Made by a program: the position numbers and the translations under genes
In this document: positions 11,515 to 23,637 of the stretch, piece by piece
Position numbering within the stretch: position 1 is the first letter of the stretch
How the letters are laid out: each line of letters starts with the position of its first letter
Notes under the pieces: generated by a model
Seen by the model: only the letters and a program-made list of their open reading frames with translations
Told to the model about the DNA's origin: nothing
Database searches by the model: none
DNA from: Polytrichum commune
Lineage: Eukaryota > Streptophyta > Polytrichopsida > Polytrichales > Polytrichaceae
Direction: 5' to 3'
Assembly (NCBI GenBank): GCA_950295325.1
Contig: OX485805.1
Coordinates: 50,616,758 to 50,680,757 of the forward strand
DNA: 64,000 nucleotides

Positions 11515-14500
11515 AGCATATTTTTATATTACACAAAGTATTGCCAACAATTAATGAGGCTTGCTAGGCCAATATTAAGTTTCCCATATGGGCCATTGAA
11601 GTAAGTCACACTTGTTCGTTTGTTACGAAACCTAGACACACCCCAAAGTGGGTGCGAAATTGCAAATGCTCATCCCATCACTCTTGTAAGGAATGTTTTC
11701 TCCTTGAGACCTACATTGCTAAACTAAAGGTACATCTAAACCAATACCCTCATCAGTGATTTTAAATTCAAATTTTCAAGAGACGAGCATTGGAGTGAGC
11801 ATTGGAGTGATGAAGCCGCATATGGATGATTATATAGATTTTAAACGCTCTTGGTAGCAATCAAATCATAACATTCATTATATTAAAAGACCACTTCTTT
11901 ACTTTATGAACTTGTGCCAAAGGTGCCCAGACAAAATTAGTTGCAAAATGCATTTCTTTCAATGTTGAAGTGGACTGCACAAGTGACTAAAAACTAAGTC
12001 AGCCTTGGAAAAAAAAAATAACAAACAAACAAACAAACAAAAGTCACATGTGGATGTGATGTTTGCACAAATACTTTGGACCAAATGTTGGCAATTCCAT
12101 CAAATTTTCATGATTTTTGGGATTTTTGTGATGTTTTACTATTTCTTCCACAAAAATCATAGAATAATCGTAGAATGAATCATTTATGTTCTTAGATATG
12201 CAAATCACTGGCACATAGCTAGATTAAAAATCACTGCGCGCCATCCATACCCTTGCAAGTCTCCTCAATAATGATTCCTACATGGATCATGGTTTTGACT
12301 TCTACATGGATCATGGTTTTTGCTTCAACATGGAGATTCTAGTGGTACGATCCTAAGTTGTATTCTAGTGGTAGGATTCATGAGCCTATAAAACACATAC
12401 CCTAATTGATAGCCATCAGGAACGTACATATCGGTCAACCCTTATTATTTGTATTTTGGAGAGTAGTAAGTTTGGCTACATGGTGAGTTCAAAGGCAGTC
12501 AAGGTTGCTTGAGAATTTTTGTGGAGTTTAGAGTGGCTACATTTAGATGAATTAAAGGAAGTATTTGGCGAATGCACATACTCATGTATTAATTTGGGTG
12601 GGGACTTCTAATTATACATGGAAGAGATCCAAAGCTACACGTATGCTTTGATAATGTGAAGAATAACCCCACATATAGAATAATAAGTGAATTAGTGGCC
12701 CCATATTTATATCTACAATCTAGATGTGGTCACGTACACCACAAACTAAGGGGAAGTTGGTTGCATATTGAAAATGGCTGCATTCTTTTTTGGGAGGCTT
12801 CCAAGTTCAACTAGTTTGCAAATGTACGAGAATATCACCATCCACATATCATAAATTTCAAGCACTTAGCAACATCTTAGGCCCACATGTGTTGCACCAA
12901 CCCTCTAAAACATTGATGTGCACCCAAATTGAAATAGTTTGCACATATAAAATGATCAACATTGAAACATCATACACTTGAAGTACCTAATGCATTTCCA
13001 CACTCACAAAGATTGAAGTAGTCCACTTAAACAAGGGAATGCACTGAAAATGAACACAATTGCTTAAAAGGCCACTCATACGAATAGACATACAAGTATA
13101 ATTATGTAGCGAGGGAGGTTGGCCTTTGCAATAACACTTAATATAGGGTATGCTAGACAACTTATAAGAAGAATCTACCTATACTTAGTTCTAACATGAG
13201 CACTACAAGAGCAAGGAGGCTACAAGGCATAAGTTAAGTTGAGAGAGCAAGGGGGTGGCGATAAGAGGGGTGGAGAATAGAGGAGAAAGTGTTGACACCA
13301 CTCACCCCACTTAACTAAACCCTAGGCCACGTGAGCCCTTGGATGTGAGGCTGGGCTCCATCCACAACTCATAATGGAGCTCATCGGCTACTCCCAATAA
13401 TGAAGCTTCGTGGCATGTCCCAATGTTTAGGCAACTCCACTTCACCCATGTGAAGCTAGTTGGCGCCACCTCTTACCCACAAAGAGTGGAGGTGGTACCT
13501 TACCATGCAAAAATCCAGTTTTTTTTTTACACGTGTGTGTAAATTGATTCACTTCACCGTAGCAAAGTGGCTACTAGTAGCCCCCCAAAAAACAGGGTTG
13601 ATTTCAATCCAACATTGGGCAATGCCATTCGCATACCATATAAATTTCATGGTGGTTCTACCTAGGGATAAGTGTTCTTGCATGGTATATAGCCTCAAAG
13701 GTATAAACAAATAAAACAATCTTCAAACACATGTACTTTAATGTACCCCGGTGTACTTAAAATGTAAAGTCTTCGTTCCAATGTAACACCTAATTGTGTC
13801 TTTTGAAGAATTCGCACATTGTTGCTACACTAATTATCCCAATTAGTTAGGGAGGGCTAGCAATGAGTGTGGGAAAATAGTGAAGGTGATGTTGTATTTC
13901 TTTACGTTATGAAATCAATGCCACCAAAAGATCTAGAAAGCATTGTTCATCATGGCACTGTTCATTGAAAATACTATTCATAACAACATTAATCACCAAA
14001 GTACCAGCGCTACTCATCCTGACATTATTCACTTTTGCATATAGGATTTTTCTGTCACTTTACAAACACCTTAGAGCATGCATTAATTTTCTTGAAATGT
14101 ATGTTAATATATGAGCATGTAATCATGAATTTAGTAAATAGTTCATCCCTCATTCATTTTGAGACTTGACAAAATAATGCGTGTTTTGAGAATCAACACC
14201 ACACACATTCATTGAGATAATCAATGTAGTATCCTCTTACATTGATTATCCTTTAGTCTTGTTAGTGTTTGAAAAAGGGTTTTAGCTGTGTAGTTTTTGA
14301 GCACCATGATATGAATAAACTATGAATATACAAAATGCTATTTATGGGTGTGTCCAAATCCAACCCTGGGCTCTCAGGCTCAAATCAAGCTAATTTTGAC
14401 AAGAATCTATAATCTAAATTAGGAGTTTCTTCAAATATGGAAAACACTTTGGTGTAGTTGCCATATAAGGTAGAGGGTGCTTAAACCAACACTTTAAGCT

Positions 14501-14695
14501 ATTGCACATACATATGGCTACATGGTTGATATAAAAAATATATATTTATATTAGCCCTTTTTCTTCTAAAAATAGGTATAAAGAAATAACAAGTATTTTT
14601 AGCCTCGGTTAGATATTTGATGAATATTCAAAGTCAAAACCACTAGCTTCCTTAAACTAATATATAGGCTCCATGTATGACGACCTTGGATATGA
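11515..14695. other. Intergenic, no gene recognised
   Basis: Ordinary AT-rich sequence. It holds an (AAAC)n run near 12020-12040, a small local duplication around 12275-12320 (CTACATGGATCATGGTTTT twice) and two isolated open frames of 63 and 84 aa with no motif. Confidence 0.4.
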
Positions 14696-14700
14696 CCCCC

Positions 14701-16001
14701 TGTGAGGCCAAATCCACCACCCTTAGGCGTCCTAGTCCGGGTGATGGCTTTGAGAATCACATGTATTGTTTGTGTCTTGAAAATGCTCCCTTCACATCCC
14801 AAGGCGTTCATGTCATTTTGAATCACTTTGTTTATTAATGGTAGCCTCTTGGCTTGTGGCCGAATTGGCCTTCTCAAGGGTCCAACCGGCGGCCTTGGCA
14901 ACACAAGCTCTCAAGGATATTCCCCTTTGGCCTTTGATTATCCTCTCCTTCACTTTACCATTGCTAGAGTCTTCCACTTTCTCCATTGTTATATAAGTGA
15001 TTGGTTTTTACCACAAAGGATGTAAGTGTTGAAAAACACTCCCTCAATGGTTAACCTCAAATACATTCGCCTTAGAGGCCACACATAACTCCAACTAGCC
15101 TATTGAGTCTAATCCCTTGTCTACCGCTAATGTAGCCCAATGTGGTCTTATTGTTCCACGTGCTAACCACCACTAAGTGGGATTAGCCTCGCTAATCACC
15201 TAGACTACCTAAATATGATTAGTCAACCAGCCGAATAGTAGCCAACTCCCTTCTGTAACCAGCGGCTTAGCCGAACAGTAGCCAGCTCCTTTCTGGGCAG
15301 AGGCTTGGTGATGTATCTTCCCGTGTTGGTTGCTGCTGCCTTATACCACCCCCTTTATAACCACTAATCGGACATTCACCATGTCATTTCTTTTCTTATT
15401 GAACTAATGAACTAACCTAACACACATATCATCACTAGCTTTTAAGAGCTCACTCAACTAATTTCACTAATGATCAACTAACATAATTCCCTAACCTCAC
15501 TAAGGTCTAACTAATCCACACACGTGGCCTCCTAGCTCTGAGAGCTCGCTCCCTTCGGAAGACTTGAGAGAGAGAGAGGAAAATGAAAGAAAAACACCTT
15601 AAGTAGCAAAGAGGGAGAGAGAGGGAGAGAGAGAGGTGAGGATAGGGTGAGAGGATTAGCACCTCCAATCACAATCCTTTAACCCTCTCCTCCAAAGTAG
15701 GGACTAATCCCCATCCACAAAACCTTCTCATTCCTAAACCAACAAGGTGGATCCAAAAGTGGGCATTTAACCCGCAGAGCTCACCTTGCCTCACCTTACC
15801 CCCCTACTCACATAATCAAGGCATTCTCTTATTGAAATCAAACCTTGAAATAATCACACAACACCACCTAATGCCTAAACTTAAATCCACACCACACTTC
15901 ACTCTTTTTATGTTTTGTGAATAATCATAACACCTCAAAGTCAAACTAAAATTGGTTTCGAAGGATTAATCACCACATGTGGGCACCATTTTGGGCTCAC
16001 A
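14701..16001. mobile_element. Solo LTR of family LTR-A, copy 1
   Basis: 1301-bp sequence starting TGTGAGGCC and ending GGGCTCACA, flanked by the 5-bp direct repeat CCCCC (14696-14700 and 16002-16006). It shares both ends and interior blocks with 39276-40535 and 57529-59034. The start region carries CCACCCTTAGGCGTCCTAG and the end region CACATGTGGGCACC. TG...CA termini with a 5-bp duplication and no internal region indicate a solo LTR. The poly-C duplication is weak by itself, but the other two copies have informative duplications. It contains GA-rich runs near 15570-15640 and a short tandem duplication near 15215-15290. Confidence 0.82.
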
Positions 16002-16006
16002 CCCCC

Positions 16007-17433
16007 ACCTTCATTGCCTAGAACCAACACAACATAGTTGGGTACTAGACCCAAGCTAAATCAAAGACTAACTAGTAACGGTGTGCAAAGCCACATGGGC
16101 ACCTCCATGATCCCACCTAATTCGATTGCAAAATCATCACCTTGCATCCTAGGTACCAACCCCCTTTGTGCTTTGTGGGCCTACCTCCGTGACTTTGTGA
16201 ATAGAATGGTTATACCACCTGCCCCCTTGCAGTGTATAGAATAGCTAGAATAGGCATTGACAAACCACCCTAAACCCACCTTGAACCAACCTGAGATAGA
16301 GTGAAGCATGTTATCTACCCTACATGGAGGTAGTGGAGGTCATTATGAAGTGGCATCACTAATGGCACCTAAAAGTGTCACTCCATGGGCCCATACACTC
16401 CTACACCATGGGGAATGCTTCAAGGTAATAGAGTGTTGGTGATTGGGAGGCGTTTATAGGTGTTGGTTTTAGCACCCTCTGCCTTACCCAAACCGAGGCG
16501 ACACGTGGATCCCTCAATGCCAATAATTTGAATGCAACTAAGTTAGGTACTAATTTGAACTTTGAAGGTCCCCGCATTCTTTGATTCACTCTTCTACTAG
16601 GCCCGTAGGGGAGTTGTTCACCATGTTCCATTCATGCAAGTGTCTCTCCTTGGAAGTTTAATGTGCGTTTTTAATGTGTGTTAATTTAATGGGACAAGGG
16701 CCTTTGAAGAACCTTAAAAGCCAAACTCGTGTTCCCTTGTTCATGTGTACAACGTTTTATGACATGATTTGACTTTATTTTCATTAACTTGCTCGTTAGA
16801 TAACTTACCAGAGCTAGCTAGTGGCCCCGGCTTTGAGACGAGACTATGACACATTTACCATCGTATTTAGAAGTGGCCCATATGGTTAAAATAAGATTAT
16901 GAGTAGCAAGTTCTTGAACGGTTTGAGAAGAGTGGTGTTCAATCTTCCCGGGATACTTAGGGGTACTTAGGGCTAAGACTCCGTTAGGGCCCGGGTCTTA
17001 TAATCTTGGGGTCCATTGAACATGCCTTAATGGATCTTATATTTGGACTCAAGATTGGGCTCCAGTTTCAAGATAGGACCGGTTTTCCAAATTAAGAGGA
17101 GTATGTTCTTGATTGAGGATTGCCAAGATTTGGCGGAAAGTGATATCGCATTACTGCCACTTCATTTTCTCATACCTTGCACCTGGAGCCTAGTGTAAAC
17201 TCCTTGGTCATAAGTGAGTCTTGGTCAATAGGACGATTCACTTGATTTGAGGTTTCTTTGGTCTTAAACCCTAGTAGCGTAAACACACCCTTACTTCTAA
17301 CGAGTCACAAGACCCTTGGGTTTTTTATGACTAATGTGATCAAGATCACACTAAAAATATATGAATCCCCTGCAAACTGTTCTATGTCAGTGAAAGAACA
17401 ATGTGAATCTACCACTATGGTAGATTGCCGACT
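16007..17433. other. Intergenic, no gene recognised
   Basis: No coding region beyond short unmotivated frames (68, 76 and 63 aa). No terminal repeats were seen. Confidence 0.4.
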
Positions 17434-17930
17434 TAGATGTACAAACTAATGTGAGTGTAAGCAAGGGTATTATTTGAGGCATTAGTGTACATAGTATACA
17501 TAAGGAAGAGGTATTATTTTTTCTCTGGTGTGTACATCTAGAAAGGCTTTCAATGTTTTTGAAATAAAGGTAGATGTACAAACGGGGGCTTTAAGGTTTA
17601 GAGAAAAAAATGACTATAGATGTGTTAGTTTTAGGGTTTAGGGTTTAGGGTAATACTAAAGTCTAATTGTAATATGGTCATAGATGTTAATGACCAACAT
17701 GTATGTTCTTGGTAAGGTTTGCATTTGGGTTCTAGGTTTTTACAAACTAAAGGCTCTTGTAGCGCTCATGGGCTTCCTTGAGTTTTGCTCTCTTTGTTTG
17801 TTTGATGCAAATGTTGAGTTACATGGTATGGATGGAAAAATGTTCAATGACTTTCTCGCTAGAAAGTGAAAGCGGATTTTATTTGTAACAAAGACCTATT
17901 TAATACATGATATAGCCCAAGTTGCTTTCT
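17434..17930 (+). mobile_element. hAT-N family fragment, copy 2
   Basis: Matches the interior of the hAT-like family: ACTAATGTGAGTGTAAG near the left, GTACATCTAGAAAGGCTTT in the middle and TAGATGTACAAACGGGG further on. Neither terminal CAGGGGGTGGAC block nor an 8-bp duplication remains, so both ends are lost. A short run of the plant telomere unit TTTAGGG (about three units) lies inside at about 17631-17651. Confidence 0.7.
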
Positions 17931-19134
17931 ATAGCCCAAGTTGGGGTTGATGAATTGTCTTGTGAGGTGTATTTTTACTCTTATTAGTGAAAATTGCCAT
18001 TTGGTTCAAAAAGAAATAAAAAGAAGAAGAAATAATAGGTGCTTTATGCATGAGTCAATCTATCACACTATGTAGCACACTCGTATGTAACTAAGCTAGA
18101 AAAACTGAATATGGTTAATGACCACTACTAGTGCACTAGACTAGGAGTAGAATGAATATGCTGTGAACCCAAAATGGCTAATTATAAAAGTGGTCACGTG
18201 GCTTGAAAGAGATGCAGTGATTGGCTAGATAGGTCTTGTTTCAACACCATTTGGGATCTCCTTTGGGTGCCATTAAGTTAACAATTTTGTACGCATTCAT
18301 ACTTAGAGTAAATATTTTGATGCTCAAATCAGACGGACTCTACTATACAAAGTAGGGGGTTTGACATACTTGCCTCTTTCGGGAAAAAATGAAACTAATT
18401 ATCTACAGGGAATAAGCTTACAAAACAACTTGCATTATATTCCTCCATCATTTCCTGAACTCCATCTCTGAAAAAAATTGCACAAAACCCAAGCCACTCT
18501 TTTCTGGGTGAATCACCTCATTTTCACCGTTTCCCCATGTTCTACTTACTTTAGTATTGCCGTAACCCTTGAAATCTCATGCATGCAAACCTTTCACTAA
18601 ATACTACAAAGTTTTGGCATACATAGTTGTACTTGTGGGTGTCATAAATGGTCCCATGTGAATGGCCATATGTGTGGGCCCCGCCACCGTAAAATCCGAG
18701 CCTGCTCCCCGGAGGTTGTGGGTATGGGTAAATCCACTATAATATAAATTTATGCTTCTTACGAATCATAATACTAAACTCTTCTTTTACGCTTCGCTTA
18801 CGTAAATCCCATACATGGGGCCGACGCATTGACATTTGTCTCGACCTCATTGTAAGTGGTTCAAGTTGTTTTGTCCATGTGATGGATTTTGCGTCCAAAG
18901 TCCGGACTCCGTGCAACATACAAACACTAGAATATTGCAACAAAAGGAAAGGGAAATGGCCCCTCCAACGAAAGTAGAGTAGTAAGTTTCAAATATTACG
19001 GCTCTTGCGGTTTTGTAGTAGGTGACCAAGAACGTTCTATCCCAATTGGAAGTGCCATTAATAGAGATTTTTCTTATTGTGTAAGTTTATCACAAAATCT
19101 CCGTCACATTTGAAACATCTATAACATATTCTAT
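17931..19134. other. Intergenic, no gene recognised
   Basis: No supported coding region. Two overlapping short frames on the minus strand (68 and 60 aa, 18737-19029) have no recognisable motif. Confidence 0.4.
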
Positions 19135-19142
19135 GCGGAAGT

Positions 19143-19470
19143 CCCCGGGGAGGGTAGTCATTGGTTGGAGTAGCAATATACGTGCGAACAAATGATAGGG
19201 TATTTTAAAAACGTGGGGGCAAAAAATTATAAATGGACTTAAGGGTAATATAGGGTATCAAAAATGGCACTGGACATCTTTAAAGTACTTTAGGGTATGG
19301 AATAATAGGTAATTTGGAATTATAAGTAATGCAAGCCATTTTTCTATTAACCCAAAGTAGAAAATTATATAATGATAGCATGTGAAAAAAAGAAGAGAAT
19401 CTTTAAAGTAATACCCCCCTATAAAATAGTGGTTGTTCGCACCTATATCCTTACACACTGCCCTCCCCGG
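19143..19470. mobile_element. Small TIR element, hAT-like by its 8-bp near-duplication
   Basis: The left end CCCCGGGGAGGGTAGT is complemented by the right end ACTGCCCTCCCCGG. The flanks are GCGGAAGT (19135-19142) and GCAGAAGT (19471-19478), a 7-of-8 direct repeat. The 328-bp interior has no open frame with recognisable content. As in hAT-N copy 1, the left end carries two extra C residues compared with the right. Its ends are not the hAT-N ends, so it is a separate family. Confidence 0.6.
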
Positions 19471-19478
19471 GCAGAAGT

Positions 19479-21681
19479 TTTGCGAAATTGATCATCATTA
19501 TCACAATTCACTCACTATGACTACATTTTCTCCTTCAAGACACAAGATAATATAGTACATTGAATTTCAAACCCATACCATGTACAAAATGTAAATTTTT
19601 AACACTTGGTGAAACTAGAAGAAAATCTATGTATATAGGTCATACGTTCACCACCAACATATGAGAGGACTAAACAATCGTCATGCGTTGGTGATTTAGA
19701 ACAACTCTAACTCACCATTGTGGTAGATTTACAGATTTTCCATTGACGTAGGACAAATTTATTGCCCAAGATGCATATGCTTCTAATAATTGAGTTCCTT
19801 ACACCTTTGAGGGGATCGACTATTTAATAACTATTTCTTTCGATATGAACCAAGACAAATGGTTGTCACAAGTAGAGGTCTTACTACAATAGACTTATAG
19901 AAATGTACCAATTACGGTATGATCATGTCGAGAATTGTTGTTGTTGTCGCATATCCCCAAATCATTCCTTGTGTGTGTACAAATCGAAAAAGGCCTGAAG
20001 ACCGCGACGAGTAATTGCAAAGAGAGTTCAATATGATTCGGGTCGTTCTTTGCCGGGATGATAGGGATGATAGGTAGGTAGGCATCGGAATATTTTCTGG
20101 CGTTATGTGTATAAATCTTTTGGAGTTATGTGTATATACCTAGAAAGTTTATCATAAGTTGATATCTGGGTGGTAACTAATGTTTGGCACTTTATTCTAT
20201 TCCTATCAAAGTGGCCAAGAGAATTGGGAATGACATGTAGCCTACACGACATCAAATGTATAATGTTTAAAACTAGAATTCTTGTTGACTTGCCCCAAAC
20301 GGTGGCTATAGGGGAGAAGAAAAAAAAAATTCCAAGCAGTGAGGTAGGATTTTGTTCCACAAGTTTTGATACATCTACCCGTGAAATAAACTAGGTACAT
20401 ATGCACCAATCCTTTATGCCCAGGTAACTCCATTGTTACTCCATTGTGCTATAAAAGAGTATCTTGAGTGGACCTGGCTACAAAGTAATGTACGTATTCT
20501 TAATATGTTCCATATATTTTGATGTATATATTTTGAATGTTTTTCACATATAATCAATAAAAAATTTAGTAACTTGTATTTATGTTACTATTTTATGAAA
20601 TTCACTCCTTTGGATTTTATTTCACCCTGTATGTTTTGGTTCGTGATTCTTAATATCTTACAAAGAGTGACCTCCATCCGCTGCCCATGAGCCTGGTCAT
20701 CATTTTCAGAACTTGATTTGGAGCTGTTCATAAGACGTTTTTACGAAGCACTATTTTGGAGTTGCTCTCACATTATAATCACATTTGAGAGTATAATAAT
20801 GAATTCTGATAAAAATCTATAATTTTTCTTAGAAGTGTCAATAAATACCCAGGGTGTCTGATTGTTGAACCTTCCTTTAGGAAAACCACTTCTAATTAGT
20901 TTTGAGAACGATATTTGAAATTCAGACACAATTAATATGAATGGAGTCCTGTCACAGCCTTCTTTCCAAGTAAAACGATGTGTTGCAAAAAACACCCAAT
21001 AAATCATAAACTTAGAAGCATTGGAAGGGATTTAGAAAACAGCCAGCTTGTAGAAATTTAAAGGGAGAGTTGCCACCCGGGGATGAAAGCTTAAAAAAGC
21101 ATGTATCTTTTACACTGAGATGACAATATTGAACGCTGGTCACTTGCAATTTGCAAAGCAACTTTTTAGTTCCAGCAGGAAGTAGTTTGAGTTAGTTAGG
21201 GAGTGTAGCTGCAGGCAGTCCAGCGACAATCTCCAGTCCTGTCTGTAATCCAATGAATCGTCTTGAATGATGCCGTATCAGGAATTTAGTGCAGAATTCA
21301 AGTTGATTGCTCTCCAAATCCATCTTTTTGTAGATATAGGTAAGTATTCACTTATTTATGAAATATACATACATTATATATACTCACTTTCTCGAAATCA
21401 CCGAATCAGGCAGAATAGAACTGACTTGATGATCAAAGGTAATAACCAAATGTCAAGGATTTAATTTGCGCTGATATGTTCAAGCTGATAAGTTTTCTAA
21501 CGCACAAATTTGTGTTTCTTTTCTTCTCAGAATCCATATTGCCGAACCATATAAACACATATATGTGTTGCTTCAGTTGACATTACCGAATCAAGAACAA
21601 AATTTAGCTGTATTTTTACACTGAAATGTTGTTAAGCTGATAATCAACGTCCTCAACTTGTTGTGGAGCATACATATATAC

Positions 21682-21716
<35 letters not shown>

Positions 21717-21999
21717 ATCTGAAATGCAAGTGGGCATACAGCAGTAATGATGAGTCAGTCACTAGTACTGTCGTTACATACCCTTTCAGGGTTTAGTTTA
21801 GTTTAGTATCTTCACAGTGCTGATGACTCATAATTAGTGATTGTCCATTGATTCAACTCATTACAATTCAATCTTCTACCTTTTGGAGTAGTCTGTTGTT
21901 AAAAATAAAGATTCAACAAGTTTAGATTGAAATTGCAACCAATAATTGAATCAAAAGCTTTAATGTGTAATCTTCATCAGTGTTGCTGATTCTAGAGCT
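19479..21999. other. Intergenic region upstream of the bHLH gene
   Basis: No coding region recognised; open frames of 60-85 aa lack motifs. A (GA)n microsatellite lies at about 21684-21714. From about 21000 the sequence becomes less AT-rich towards the gene. Part of it may be distal promoter, but no specific element can be asserted. Confidence 0.4.
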
Positions 22000-23434
22000 T
22001 TGTGATGACACTAAGTAGACTAGTATATAGAGAGATGGTGAAGGCAGGCTAAGAGATGCTCCCTCATGCTCCAATCTATCCATCCATCCATTCATCAGTG
22101 TGTCTTGCCTTGCCTTGCCTTGCCTTGATGAAGGAAAGAGGTGGATGTGCACGGTCCTTTGCCTGGCTGCCATCAATGCATCTGCCGCACGTCTTCACCC
22201 AGCTTATCAGCTTTCCCTGCCAAAACTCCATGGGTAGTTGTATCTCCTTCACCCTCACCATCTTCACCAAGTTTATCATCAGCCCTCCTGCTTCTTGATC
22301 TTCGTCTTCTTGTTATTTTTCTGCACAGCCTGTCTGCAGCATCATTAGATCTTCTTCTTCTTCTTCTTATTCTTCAGGTTCGGCCTTTTCCTCTTCCTTC
22401 TATTCCTGGATGCAGTAGCACTACAGGTTGACAGCGAGTCAGTGAGGCAGTCTGTGGTAGCCTTTTTTTATGATAGCCCCACCTCTTCATCCTGCTGAGT
22501 TTGGACTTCGAAAGATATTTTGGCAACAAAATTTAAGAAATCTCGCTTTCACCCAAGTAGTACTACAGTTGCCTCTGAATCTAGCTAGCTACCTGCCTCG
22601 CTCAGCCCGCGCACGTCGTTGCAGGCTGCAGGGTTGATATAGCTAGACTACGGATTGTGAATTTATATGTTAGTGAAGAAGTGCCTGGCAAGCTGGAGTG
22701 GTAGTACTGCACACATGATGATGCGGTACTGATGCTTTGGATCGATTGAAGCGACCTGAAGTTGATTATGGTGGGATTATTGTGGAAGATTAAGTAGACT
22801 GGGTGAGCGATCGATCTTCGACTTCCCGTAATAATTGACTAGACACGGTCGCTACAGTTTCAAAATTCTGTGATGAGCTTCTCGGGGGAGAAGGTTTAGG
22901 AGGAGTACTGACGCCGGGAAGAAAACTTGGTGACAAGTATTGCTGGAGCAGTTGAATCGGCGGAGCGGAGGTCTGGTTCTGTGTGCTGAGTGTCTGGTGC
23001 ATCGTTAGTTTTGGTTTTCGGCTCTTAATTTGCGACCGGGTTGTCTTGTCCCCTCCCCCCCCTCAAGTCTGGTCGGCTAGGTCCCTGCAATTTTCTTTGG
23101 TCGGATTTATTTGCTCCCTTCGAATGCTGGGAATACGATACTTGGAGAGGCGACGGTGCAGGAGACAGACTTCCAAAGACAACGTCGAGGGTTAAGCTGG
23201 CGTCGGTGTCGAGTGCGGACAATTTCACAGCCAGAATTACTACTTAATCTCGAGGTGAATCATCGTCACAGTTACCATTACATCGATATATCCTTGTAGC
23301 GAGGAGGATTAGAGGATTTCCTTATCGGCCTGCTGCAGCCGGCGAGTAGCCCTTTCTTCTTCTTCGAACTTGGTTATTTGCATTTTACTAGTTGACCCTC
23401 ACGCAAGCGAGTAGTACTCAGACACCTGGAACGG

Positions 23435-23485
<51 letters not shown>

Positions 23486-23637
23486 CCGGCCGGATCATGT
23501 ACTTGCTCTACGGCCGACGATAATGCAGGTGACATTTGTTGGTTCGGAAGCTGCAGGTCAAAACCGATTCACAGGTTTGGTAGGTATCAGGATCGACCGG
23601 TAGCTTGTCGACTTGCCTTCGATCTGCGCTGGGTAAA
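22000..23637 (+). promoter_or_regulatory. Probable promoter and long 5' leader of the bHLH gene
   Basis: This 1.6-kb stretch ahead of the first coding ATG differs from the distal DNA. It is pyrimidine-rich at 22240-22400, GC-richer at 23010-23230, and carries a long (GA)n run at about 23438-23482, some 155 bp before the start codon. Several short upstream frames occur (for example 22141-22431, 96 aa, and 23041-23247, 68 aa). If transcribed they would be uORFs. No TATA box or initiation site could be fixed. GA runs of this kind are known targets of plant BBR/BPC proteins, but binding here is inference. Confidence 0.4.

Noticed and set aside
17631-17651. Telomere end
   Set aside because: Only about three TTTAGGG units embedded in a transposon fragment; interstitial.
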